In this document: one piece after another, positions 1 to 12,400 of the stretch
Layout: each line of letters begins with the position of its first letter
Numbering within the stretch: position 1 is the stretch's first letter
Assembly (NCBI GenBank): GCA_902799905.1
Contig: CADCCB010000053.1
Coordinates: 1 to 43,854 of the forward strand
Direction of reading: 5' to 3'
Source: an uncultured Prevotellaceae bacterium
Lineage (GTDB): Bacteria; Bacteroidota; Bacteroidia; Bacteroidales; Bacteroidaceae
Length of the DNA: 43,854 nucleotides
Program-made: the position numbers and the translations under genes
The notes under the pieces: model-generated
What the model saw: only the letters and a program-made list of their open reading frames with translations
The model's database searches: none
What the model was told of the DNA's origin: nothing

Positions 1-89
1 GCATGTTCAACAGGGCAAATGCCGATGTCCTGAGAGCAAAACTCCTCTATAGTAGCATGAAATGGGACTGGAATTACCACCCAAATTGA
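1..89 (+). CDS. 3' end of an unidentified gene, possibly a transposase tail (partial)
   Basis: A reading frame is open from the left edge and stops with TGA at 87-89. The visible residues include NRANADVLRAKLL. Some DDE transposases end in a comparable stretch (RANFDLLRxRVL), and another transposase fragment lies just downstream, so this may be the C-terminal tail of a transposase. Only 28 residues are visible, so the family cannot be fixed and the similarity could be chance. Confidence 0.35.
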   Translation, partial: MFNRANADVLRAKLLYSSMKWDWNYHPN

Positions 90-97
90 CGCAGAAC

Positions 98-313
98 CTA
101 AATTTCTAAAATCCGCAGATAATTTTTCAATGGTCTATTTTTGCCGTCCTTTGAGACATGTCTAATCTCGCTGTACTGATAGCTTATCAGCCTACTGCGA
201 AGTCCTAGGTGGGAGTCGATTACAGAGGACAGAATACGGTCAAATTTGTCCAAAACGAAAAATATTCCGCCAAAAGCGATGATTTTCTCAGATTTTTTGC
301 TTATCTTTGTCAC
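98..313 (-). pseudogene. IS1380-family transposase, N-terminal fragment
   Basis: The minus-strand frame starts at ATG 313-311 and encodes 71 residues. Its first ~48 residues (SEKIIAFGGIFFVLDKFD, LSSVIDSHLGLRS, YQYSEI) match the remembered N-terminus of Bacteroides IS1380-family transposases (IS942/IS612 type: SEKLTPFGGIF, VIDSTLGLR, GYQYSEI). After QYSEI the match ends and the frame closes within about 20 residues, whereas complete members have roughly 400 residues. The catalytic core is missing, so this is a dead remnant. The break probably marks a deletion or a later insertion; the partial frame at 1-89 abuts it. Confidence 0.65.
302..309 (+). promoter_or_regulatory. Candidate -7 promoter box TATCTTTG inside the IS remnant
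   Basis: TATCTTTG fits the Bacteroidetes sigma-70 -7 consensus TAnnTTTG. It overlaps the start of the IS1380-like fragment and points outward toward the giant gene at 456. I see no clear TTTG -33 box at the usual ~20-base spacing. IS1380-type elements are known to supply outward promoters in Bacteroides (for example upstream of cfiA), so this is plausible but unproven. It implies a leader of about 140 bases. Confidence 0.4.
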
Positions 314-367
314 GTCATTGATGATTTTGCAGCACTAAGATAAGTAAAAAATCTGACATGACCAAAT

Positions 368-416
368 CCTGAGCCGCTCTGCCGCTTGCCACAGCAAGAA
401 CTTTTTGTTGCTCAGG
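368..416 (+). repeat. Inverted repeat in the leader of the first giant gene
   Basis: CCTGAGC at 368-374 and GCTCAGG at 410-416 are exact reverse complements. A partly overlapping inner pair, AGCAA 393-397 and TTGCT 408-412, offers an alternative stem. The transcript could fold into a hairpin about 40 bases before the start codon. It could be an IS end, an attenuator or chance; no uridine run follows it. Confidence 0.3.
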
Positions 417-455
417 TACTTATAAAGAAAGTTAAATTAAAGTACTACGGGATTT

Positions 456-3400
456 ATGAATAATAGAAAGGTTATGATTACGAACACAAAAACGAGACGA
501 GTGTCGCCAGTGGGGGAGGTAATTTCCTCATGGCGGCAGCGGCTGCACTTGGCGGCCGCCATGGTCCTGATGCTTGTGGGGATGCTCGTGCCCCATGGGG
601 CATGGGCTGACAGCAGCGGACTGGAGACGGCATTCATTGGCGACAAGAGCTACTACGTGCTGCGCTCGAATGCCGACTGGTTGAAGTTCCGCGACATGGT
701 GGACGACAGCCAGGGCAAGGAGGTGAACGCCATCATGGATGCCGACTTCACAATTGAGAAGAGCATCGCCCTCACCAGTGGTGTCTATTACAACGGCACT
801 TTCAACGGCAACGGACACACGCTGAACGTGAATATCAGCGGGGTAGGCCTCTCGGAGGTAGCACCGTTCAGCAAGGTCAAGGAGGCCACCTTCAGAGACC
901 TGCGCGTGACGGGTAGCGTCAAAGGAGGGCAATGGACGGGAGGACTCATCGGAAGAGTCCTGTATGAGGGGCAGCCTAACGTCTATATCGAAAGGGTATG
1001 GGTGTCGGCAGATGTCACCTCTACAGAGGCTCATGCCAGTGGTTTCATAGGCCATGGCTCTCAATCCATCACCCATATCAATGACTGTCGCTACGATGGA
1101 AAATTGAGCAGTAACGAATTTAATAGCTGTATCTTATGGGCTGACGACGGTGACAAGCGGCGCTGGCATCGCCTCTATGAAAAATCCACATCGAATGGTG
1201 CTTCACGTTACGGATTCAGTTACGTGTATGTTGGTGGTGACATTTGGGGTCAAGCCTGGGGAGCCAAAGGTAATGAAAATTGTTCCTTGTGCATTTCCTC
1301 CCACGACTGGAGTGAGATGGCGAGCGGCTGTAAGAGCATCACCACCCAAAGCGACGTAGTGAAAAAGATGAATGGCGAGAAGGCCGGCTCGTGGCACCTC
1401 GTCAAAGACGGGAATGAAGAAAAAGCCGCCCCCGTCATGGATACCTGGCCGTCGGCCGGCGACGTGAACTTCGAGACCTACGACATCGTGCCAGGCACGG
1501 AGGACGGCGAGAAGGGTATGCTGAAGATTCCCTTCTCGTGCGACCAGCCTGTGAAGTATATCGATGTCACCTATGTCAACGAGAACGGACAGACGAAGAC
1601 GCTCAGCCGTGTCACCTACTCCGACAACACCTACGCCGGATTCATCAAGGTGCCGGCCACCGAGCAGCACCATAATCTGACCATCACGGCCAGGCTGGCA
1701 GTGGGCACGGTGACTAAGACCGTCGACGACAAGCAGGACGCCGTGCTGCACACCCCGCTCAGGCTGTCGGCCACGCTGCTACAGTTCAGCACTAACAGCC
1801 AGTTGGCCGATGCCGGTGCCGTGGAACTGAAGTGGGAGGTCGATGCCTCCTCGTATAAGGATGCCATCAGCAGCGACCAGTTCAACGTGATGCGCTCGCT
1901 GACCGGCAATACCGACGACCTGGTGAGCATCGGTGCCATACCCTTCGAGGAGGGTACCGCTACCTACACCTTCCGCGACGAGACACTCATGAGTGCCCTT
2001 GCTGCCGCGAACCTCGACGACAGCCAGCAGGCACCACAGGTGCTCTACTACGTGACACGTGCCGCCGCCCAGCAGTTGTGGGGTGTCAGCAATACGACAG
2101 CTGCTGCCCAGACCATCATGCCGCTGTCGCAGCTCCACCTGCTGCGCGTCAGCGACTACCAGACGGCGTGGGCCGACCAGACGGCACGCACCGTCAAGGT
2201 GACGTGGCAGTATGCCGACGAGGCCGCTGCCGTATGGGACTCACGCGCCAAGATGAACATCGTGGTGTCGGCCACCAACCGCGAGGGCAACGGTGCCGGC
2301 ACATACCTTGTGCCGCTCACCGAGGCCGACATGCTGGCTCGCGAGAAGGTGATCACGTTAGACCGCTCGTGCGTAGATTATAAGATTACGTTCGACGTGG
2401 AGCGCGGCGAATCGGCCATACCCGTTGAGCCATCGACCTACTTCGAGATTCGCACGGCAGAAGACTGGACAGCTTTCTGTCAGAAGGTCAAGGATGCTGG
2501 CGGCAAGACTAACGTCAATGCCACGCTGCTGGCCGACATCGCTGTGGGCGAGATGGCAGGTATAGACAGCAGCAAGCCCTTCAGAGGTGTCTTTGAGGGT
2601 AATGGGCATACGCTGACAGTCAACATATTGGGAAATGAGAGGTTTACCGGAATCTTCCGCTATGTGGGAAATGCGACCTTCCGCAACTTGAACATTGCGG
2701 GCACTGTTCAGTCCAACAGTATGTATGCGACTGGCCTCGTGGCAGATATTATCGATCAATCCACTGTTACCATTGAGAACTGCCGTTCGTCAGTCAATCT
2801 AGTCTGTACTGGCAGTGGCGAAATGACGATGAGCGGCTTCGTGGGACGTCTTCAAAAAGCCAACCTAACCATTCGCAACTGTAGGTTCGACGGCAGTTTT
2901 AAGAGTGCCAACGGCAATGGCCATGCTGGCTTCGTTAGCTGGGAAGCCCCCAACAGTAATGTAATAGTTGAAAATTGTCTATTCGACCCCATTAGTATCG
3001 ACACCAAGTTCGACTATTGTGAAACATGGGTACGTAAGGACGGTAAATCAAGTGCCGTGGTATCTGTCACCAACTGCCATGCCACCAGAGAGTACAAGGC
3101 TGCTACATCTGCTTCAGAGTTCCCAGGCTATTTCGTCATCAACAGTTCTGCAGACTGGAACACCTTCTGTAACATGGTGGAGCAAGCTCAAGGAAACTCT
3201 GACGTCAATGCCATACTGAATGCCGACATCACTGTAACGCAGCAAGCCGGAAGTGATTATTATCGATATCGTGGCACTTTCGATGGCAATGGTCACACCA
3301 TCAACATAAACCTCAACACTGATGACTATGGTGCAGTATTCAAAAAAGCAAGTTATTGCACCATCAAGAATCTGCGTGTTACAGGAAACATAAATTGTAG

Positions 3401-6400
3401 CAGTGGGAGTTCTGATGCAGGCGGCATAATAGGGTCTGTATCCTCAGAAGGTTATACTGCCGACATCATCAACTGCCGAGTGTCAGCCACCATCAAAGGT
3501 TATTGGGTTGGTGGCATTGTCGGCGTCGCACTAAGTAGTAAAATAACCTTGACGAATTGTCTGTTTGACGGAAACCTCGTTGGCTATGACAGCAACAGCC
3601 GTGGATCGGCATTCGTAGGGCGTAGAGACTCTAATGATGCACCACCAACGCTGAACAACTGTCTGGATCACGGCACTTATCAGAGTTTTGCAATAAAAGG
3701 CCTCATCTACAACGGCATAGCCCAGACACCAGCGGGTAGTAACAACTGGTCATATAACGGACTGACGGGTGCTACTGCTGTTGGCTCACTATCGGCCAGT
3801 GACCTTGCTGCCAAGTTGGGTAGCGGCTGGACGGTGGAAGATGGCAATGCAGTGCCCGTCATGCAAATAAAAGCTGCCTCTGGCAACGTGGCCGGCAAGT
3901 CTGCCGACCAGATTGTAGCCCTGCTGGGCAGCGGCTGGCAGAAGAACGCCAGCGGCAACCCCGTGCCGAAGATGGCCAACAATGCCCAGCAGGCGATACC
4001 CTACTCGGCGAAGCATCCCTTCAACATCCACACCACTGCCGACTGGGATGCCTTCTGCAAACTGGTGACCGAGGCCAAAAGCCAGAAGGACATCTACGCA
4101 CAGCTACTGGCCGACATCACCGTGACGAAGGTTGCAGGCTATAATTCTGCTGAGGCTTACCGAGGCACGTTCGACGGCAACGGCCACACGCTGACACTCA
4201 ATATTAAGGACAACGCCAACAACACGGCACTCTTCTCTCATTCGGCCACAGCAACACTTCGCAACCTGAACGTCAACGGTAGCGTCGAGGGTATCAACTA
4301 CACAGCGGCTCTTGTGGGGTGTGTTGACAATGGTGCGACCTTTGTGGCAGAGAACTGCCACGTGTCGGCCAGCATCATTAACAACAGCCAATATGCAGGC
4401 GGTCTCGTCGGACAGACACAAGGCTCTAAGACGACGATTCGCAACTGTCTGTTCGACGGCAGCATCACTGCCAAGTCGGGCAGCTACGCTGGTTCGTTTA
4501 TCGGCTGGGCGAACGACAATTCCACCGTGGAGTACTGTTTGGAGAATGGTACATATACCGGCTTTGCACATGCAGGGGCCAACTACAGAAACAGTGGACA
4601 ATCGTTTGGCGGAAAAACCAACTACACCTATAAGGACTGGTACGAAATCAGCAAAGTCGGCACGATGACTGCCACTGAACTGGTGAAGGCCCTGGGCAGC
4701 CAGTGGTGGCAATTGGACGCAGTAGGCCGCCCAGTGCCCAAGACCGTCGGCGGTCTCATTGACGGCATGCCGACCTTCTACTACGAAAACATGGGCCACA
4801 TCGACCCCAACTCGCTCCGCATAGAGACACTGCCCACCTCGGCAGTGCTGACGTGGGCCAACCAGACGGACGAACCCGTGGACTACTACGAGGTATGGCG
4901 CCGCGACAAGACCGAGAGCAGCTGGGGCTCCGAACCCATAGCCACACAGCTGACCGTCACGCAGTATGAGGACAAGGCGACCTCGCCCGTCCACCAATAT
5001 ATATATAAGGTACGCGGCGTGACCAGTTGCGAGGGCCTGCACTACGACGACACCAAGGAGGTGGAAGGCATGTGCGAGCAGACGGCCACCGTGGAGGGCT
5101 ATCTGCGCTTCCTCGACGGCACGGGCATCCCCGGCGAACAGATTATCGTGACCGTTGACGGCAAGGAGCGGTCGACGGTGACCGACGAGAGCGGCTTCTT
5201 CCGCTTCAAGGATCTGCCCTACAAGGACAAGCAGATGACCACCTACGCGCTGACCACCACCTTGGGCGGTGACATCGGCACGACGGTCACCTTCGGCACC
5301 TATGCCGGCGAGAACGTGGTGAAGAACGTCGTCATCGAGGTGGCGTCGAGCGTCAAGATCTCCGGCACCGTGCAGTACGAGGGCACCAGCATTCCCGTGC
5401 AGGGTGTCTCGTTCCTGGTGAACAACCACGAGGTGCGCAACAGCGCAGGACTGGTGACCACCGACCACGAGGGTAAGTTTGCCTTCCGCATGCTGCCCGG
5501 CAACGCCAGCATCCAGGCCGTGAAAGACGGCCACAAATTCTGGCGCAGCGGCTACTACCACCTGAACGACGACGACCCCGACACGCTGAAGACTTATGAC
5601 TTCCAGACGGACAAGGCCGGCCTGATGTTCTACGACCAGACACGCGTAAAACTCATCGGACGCATCGTGGGCGGCAAGAAGCAGGGCGAACTGCCACTGG
5701 GCTACGCCCTGTCGAAGAACAACCTGGGCGACTCGCTGCGCATGGTGCTCACCCTCGAGGGCGACAACGCCTCGCGACTGGTGTTCGACATCCAGGACCG
5801 CTCGCTGAAGGAGCGCAACGAGGTGTTCCAGCACACGGAGGCCAACAAGGTGGACAAGACGGTGACTCACCAGACCAAGGTACATACCACGCTGAACCGC
5901 AAGGAGGTCCACCCCGACCCCTATACGGGCGAATACGAGGTGGACCTGCCGCCCGTGAAGTGGAAGATCCAGCAGATCACGGCCTCGGGCTACGCCACGC
6001 TGTTCCAGGACGGACAGACGGGCGACGTGATAGACCTGACGGACTCCATCACCCCGCACGAAGACAAGGTGAAGGGCACGTGGGAGACGGCCACCGTCAA
6101 GGTGACCGACCCCGTGGAGAAGTATAACGCCAAGTACAGCCGCATCTACCACTCGCCAGTCATCATCGACTACCGCCAGCAGGGCTTCGACCCCTTCGAC
6201 TACTTCGGCGAGCGCTACTACAGCTACCAGAACCTCTCGGGCCAGAAGGAGAAACTGGCACTGGCCTACGGTGTGAGGAAGCCCGACTGGCCCCAGGGCA
6301 AGCGCGACTCGCTTGAGACCCGCTACACCTTCGGCCACCCCGTGTTCAACATCGACCGCAAGTATGGCTTCACCATCTCGGCCATCGAGAAATACTATTA

Positions 6401-9400
6401 TAACAACAACCCGAAGAGCGACACCATCGACGTGGTACACCTCGAGGGCGGCGTGGTGACCATCCACAACGGCATGGTCAGCGCCACCCACCGCGACACG
6501 CTGCACTTAGACAGCCAGGGACAGGGCAACTACACCATCGAGGCCGCCCAGACGCCCTACCTGCTGACGGGCGACGACGCCCTGCACACGGTGACCATGA
6601 CGCTCGAGATGGACGGCACCCACTATGAGGCCGAGCCGCTGAAGGCATACGTGCTGAACGTCAAGCCCAAGGACGGTGCCAAGGACATTCTGAGTTTCTC
6701 GACACCACAACTCATCGACATCCTGCGCGACCCGCCAGGAGGAACGTCTCACGCCACGCTGTCGAAAGGCTCCACGCTGAAGTATGCCTACCAGATGGAC
6801 ATGTCGTGGAGTGCAGGAGCGTCATTTTCGTTAAGTGCAGGCAGCGGTGTCAACAGTTTCACCGGCGTAGTGGCGGCACCGATGGGTGCTGGCGGCGTGG
6901 GCGGATTCAACACCATCGCTTCAAGCGACTATTCCACCTCGCTCGACATCGTATGGTCGGGTAGCGGACAGCGTGCCTTCAACTACACCATGAATATCAA
7001 CGAAGACATCTCTACCAGCAGTGACAAGAAGCTGGTGGGTGCCGACGGCGATGTGTATATCGGCGTGGTGCAGAACATTGTGGTGAAACCGGCCACAGCC
7101 ATACGGGCCATTCCGCACAGCGTCTTCCAGCAGATGGCAGGCTCGGTGGAGAAAGGCCGCATGGTGGAGATTGCACAGGGCCGCGACGACCGCGACTCGC
7201 TGCTGCACTTCGTGCGCGACGAGATAGTGACCTACGGACCAGAGCTGACGTCGAACTTCGTACACTCGCAGTACTATATCGTCCGTCAGCTCATCCCGGA
7301 ACTGGCCGAGCAGGTCTTCTCGATGATGTTTATCGGCACCGCTGCTGATGCGAAAGCCAAGGCGAACGCCACAGGAAAGACCGTCTATCGCTCGCTGGTA
7401 GGCAAGGATGATCCCGAATTCGGTGCCAGCAAGTATGAGAGGATATACCCCGACAACTACACTGGCAGTATGGTGGACTCGGTGTCGATATTCCACAATG
7501 CCATGACAGAATGGGTGAAGATGATAGCTCGGAATGAACAGGAGAAGATGAGCGTACAGGCGAAAGACCTGGTAAAGAACTTCGATATCGATGGTGGCAA
7601 CTCCCTGAGCTACAGTGAGTCGTTTACCAGCGACTATTCCAAAACCACATCGTTTGTGACCCCCTTTGGCTCTGCTGTCAGCGACTACTTTGAAAACAAG
7701 GGCGGCGACATCACCATGAGCATCGTGGCATTCTTGGGACCCACGGTGGCTAAACTGTTGGGCAGTGTGTTGAATACCAGTACAGGCGGTACTATGACAA
7801 GTACCGGCGAATCAGAGAGTGGCGGGAAAACCCAGGTTTCTGTCAGTGCCTTTGGCACAACCTTCAAGTTTGGCTTGACTCCATCCATGAGCTTCAATGT
7901 GGTACCCAAGAGTACTGAGTCGAAGTCGTATAACCGCAAGGAGAGTTTCACCATTGGTATGGACAAGAAGAGCCATCTGGACTTCGATGTGTATCACGTG
8001 ACAACTGCCAGCCAGATAGCTTCTACGGGGAGCTTGAGTGCGATGGACGTGTTCTACAACAATAATTTTTTCGATCTGGAGGGTGACAACAAGAAGTTCC
8101 TGAAGCGCAACCTGGACCTGGACAAGGAGTATGCCACACCGCGCAGCTTCGTCTATCGCACCCGCGGCGGCGCTACCTGCCGTCCGTGGGAGGACGAGCG
8201 CAAGACCTTGTTCCACGAGCCGGGCAAGGTGATGGACGAGCGCACCAAGAAGATAGAGAACCCCATCATCATGATGGACAAGCAGAGCCTGAGCGGCGTG
8301 CCCTACGGCGAACCTGCCCGCTTCAAGCTCTACATCACCAACGAGAGCGAGCAGCCCGAGGCCAGCTATTTCTACTTCGACCTCTACCAGTCGGAGATGA
8401 GCAATCCCGACGGCGCGAAGATGATGATCGACGGCATGCCGCTGACCGGCAGCGGGCGCACCATCGAGGTGCATCCGGGACAGGTGACGGAGAAGACCCT
8501 GGAGGTCTATGCCGGCGAGAAGTTCGACTACGAGGGACTGAGCATCGGCGTCATCTCGCAGGGCGACATCAACTGCTATCAGGAGGTGGCGTTCGACGTA
8601 CACTTCCTGCAGACGGCAGGCTCGGTGGCCATCTCGTCGCCCGGCGACAAGTGGATCATGAACTGCGACGCGCCCACCGACGGCAGCCGAGGCTGGTATC
8701 TGCCTGTGGTCATCAGCGGCTTCAACAAGAACCAGAAGAACTTCGACCACATCGAGTTCCAGTATAAGGAGACCACCCGAGGCGACGACTACTGGACGAA
8801 CCTCTGCGGCTACTATGCCGACTCCACGCTCTACCGCGCCGCCTCGGGCACGAAGGAGATGATACCCGAGAACGGCAACATCCAGGCCCACTTCTTCGGC
8901 GAGGGCACGGTGATGGAGAAGGGCTACGACCTGCGCGCCGTGCTGTTCTGCCGCAACGGCAATGCGTTCCTCACCTCGGAGTCGAAGGTGATCAGCGGTA
9001 TCAAGGACACGCGCCGCCCGCAACTCTTCGGCACGCCGGAGCCTAAGAGCGGCGTGCTCGGTCCGGGCGAGAACATCATCTTCGACTTCTCGGAGGACAT
9101 CGAGTACAACTACCTGCAGGCTACCACCAACTTCGAGGTGGTGGGCGAGACCAACGAGACGGCCGTGCAGGAGGCTCCGTCGCTGCAGTTCGGCGGCAAC
9201 GGCTATGCCCAGACCCAGTCGCGCCGCAACTTCGTCAATAAGGACGTCACCATAGAGGTGATGATCAAGCCCGAGGACACCAGCAACGACATGCCCCTCT
9301 TCTCGCACGGCAGCGAGGGCAAGAGCCTGCAACTGTGGTTCACCAAGGAGCGCCGGCTGAAGGCAGTCGTCAACAACGGCAGCGACACCATCGTCGCAGT

Positions 9401-12400
9401 GAGCGACTCGGTGCTGCAGTTCACCGGATTCCAGCGCGTGGCCATGGTACTGGACAACGAGAACAAGCGCCTGATGCTCTATGGCAAGCAGCAGGTGGGC
9501 AGCAAGGACAACGTCGTCTACAGCGGCACGGGACAACTGACGTTCGGTGCTGCCGAAGATGCTACCGACGGCAAGGAGAAGTTCTTCAAGGGCCGCATGC
9601 TGCAGGGCCGCCTGTGGTACCGCGCCATGGACCTGGCCACACTGAACCGCTACAGTGGTCGTCTGCTGACGGGCTACGAGATGGGACTGGCTGACTACTA
9701 CCCGATGAACGACGGCACGGGCGACTATGCCGCCGACCTGGCACAGGGCGCCCACCTGATGCTCAGCGGTGCCTCGTGGGCACAGCCCGAAGGCATGTCG
9801 CTGCGCATCGACAACAGCGATGCCGCCGCCAGCACAGACCAGAACATGACCATCAGTTCCACTGACGACTGGAATACCTTCTGCACCATGGTGAGTGATG
9901 CCAAGGGACAGTATAACGTCAATGCAGAGTTGCTGGCCGACATCACCGTGACGAAGGTTGCAGGCTATAATTCTGCTGAGGCTTACCGAGGCACGTTCGA
10001 AGGCAACGGCCACACCCTGACACTCAATATTAAGGACAACGCCAACAACACGGCACTCTTCTCTCATGCGGCCACAGCAACACTTCGCAACCTGAACGTC
10101 ATGGGTAGCGTCGAGGGTATCAACTACACAGCGGCTCTTGTGGGGTGTGTTGACAATGGTGCTACTTTTGTGACAGAAAACTGCCATGTATCGACCAGCA
10201 TCACTACCACTAGACAATATGCAGGCGGTCTCGTCGGACAGACACAAGGTGCTAAGACGACGATTCGCAACTGTCTGTTCGACGGCAGCATCACTGCGTC
10301 GTCGGGCACCTACGCTGGTTCGTTTATCGGCTGGGCGAACGATAATGTCACCGTGGAGTACTGCCTGGAGAATGGTACATACACCGGCTTTGCACATGTA
10401 GGGGCGAACTACAGAAATAATGGACGATCGTTTGGCGGGAAAACCAACTATACCTATAAGGACTGGTACGAAATCAGCAATGTAGGCACGAAGACTGCTG
10501 AAGAGCTTGTCACGGCATTGGGCGACGGCTGGACAATAGACGGCAACGGCAACGTAGTGCCCCACGTCAATACGAGCAAGGCATCCACCGCATCACAACT
10601 GAGGGGCCTGCAGCTGCGCACCGACCTCTTCCAGCGCGACGACGAGCAGGACTACACGCTGATGTTCTGGTTTAAGACGCCCAATGAGAACGGCACACTG
10701 ATGGCCAACGGCTCTGGCAAGGCCACCGACGAGGGCGCACGTAACAAGTTCTTCATCGGCTTCGAGGGCCACGTGCTGAAGTACCGCACCAACGGCCGCG
10801 AGTTCGAACTGGGCGACGACCTCTGGAACGATGCGTGGCACCACTTCGCCATGACCGTCAACCGCGCCCGCAACGTGGCCAGCATCTATATAGATAATGT
10901 GGCGAAGGCCCAGCTCACCACCGACTCGCTCGGCGGCATGCTCGGCACCCGCTTCTTCTTAGGCAACACGGTGTGGCAGAACAGCGGCGACCCCGTGGTA
11001 CACCAGGCCAACCCCTACACCGGCCACATCGACGGACTGATGCTCTTCGAGCAGGCACTGCCCACGACGCTCATCCGTCGCTACTCCACCAAGTCGCCGG
11101 GCGGCGAGGAGCGCGGACTGATAGCCCACATGCCCTTCGACCACCAAGTGCGCCAGAAGAGCGGCGAACTGGCCCTGCAGCCCTGGGCCATGAGCACCCG
11201 CGTAAAGCGCGACAACGACGGCATCGACACCGGCAAGCGCGATAGCGTGTTTGTCGATTCAGTCGACAAAATCCTCAGTCTCATCGACCGCAACATCGGC
11301 GCACCCGTGCAGGCCTACGAGAAGTTGCGCAACCTGAAATTCAGTTACGTGGGTCGTAACAACCAGTTGCTGGTGAACATCGACGAGCAGGACAGCCGCA
11401 TCAACAAGCAGAACGTCTATGTGACGCTCTACGACATTCCCGACAAGAATGGCAACTTCATGGCTTCGCCGACCACGGAGAGTTTCTACGTCAACCGCAA
11501 CCCGCTGACGTGGATGACGCTGGGCAAGCACCGCGTGGTGACCATACGGCATGGTATGTCGCTGACCCTTGTCGGCATCATCGAGAACAACGGCGGCAAG
11601 GCTCACACCTACACTATCGAGAACGTGCCACGCTGGATTACCGTCGATAAGACGAGCGACATCGTGCAGCCGCAGACAACCGACGAGATTGACTTCACCA
11701 TCAGTCCCGACCTGGAGGTGGGCACGTATGACCAGATGATCTACCTCGTCGATGAGGACGGCATGTCGGATGCCTACTACCTGGAACTGACCGTAGAGGG
11801 TGAAGCACCCGACTGGACGGTAGCACAGGAGATGAAGCGCTACTCGATGAACATCGTGGCACAGGTCTTTGTGAACAACGACCTCGTCACCGACTCGCGC
11901 GACATAGTAGGTGCCTTCGATGACACAGGCCGCTGCATGGGCGTGAACAACATCGAGTACGACCCGGCAACAGGCCGCAGCATGCTCTACATGACCGTCT
12001 ACGACAGCACGACGGTGGCCAACCATCTGACGTTCCGCCTCTGGCACTACGACACAGGCAAGACCATGAAGTTGACGCCGACGGAGTTCATCAACTTCGG
12101 CGACCAGGCCATCGTGGGTACCGTGGACAAGCCCGTGGGCCTATACTCCGAAGAAGAGTACCTGCAGAAACTCGACCTGGCACGAGGCTGGAACTGGGTG
12201 TCGTTCAACGTCTATAACCAGGCCTTCGCGAGCGTGGAGAGCATCCTGAGCCGCTTCCCGTGGCAGGAGGGCGACATCCTGACGGAGGACTCGGAAGACC
12301 TGACGCTGACCTACCGCAATGGTCAGTGGATGAGCAACAGCAATACGGACATCAGCCGCATCAAGTTGTCGCAGCAGTACAGTTACCGCGTAAAGGTGGG

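Noticed and set aside
4104-6506. 800-residue open frame on the minus strand inside the first giant gene
   Set aside because: It mirrors the coding strand in a gene with strong G/C third positions. The product is a V/L/H/R-rich string without signal peptide, domain or recognisable motif.
7812-10565. 917-residue open frame on the minus strand inside the first giant gene
   Set aside because: The same by-product of codon bias. Its stretch over 9933-10480 repeats the frame seen over 4107-4654 only because the sense sequence is duplicated.
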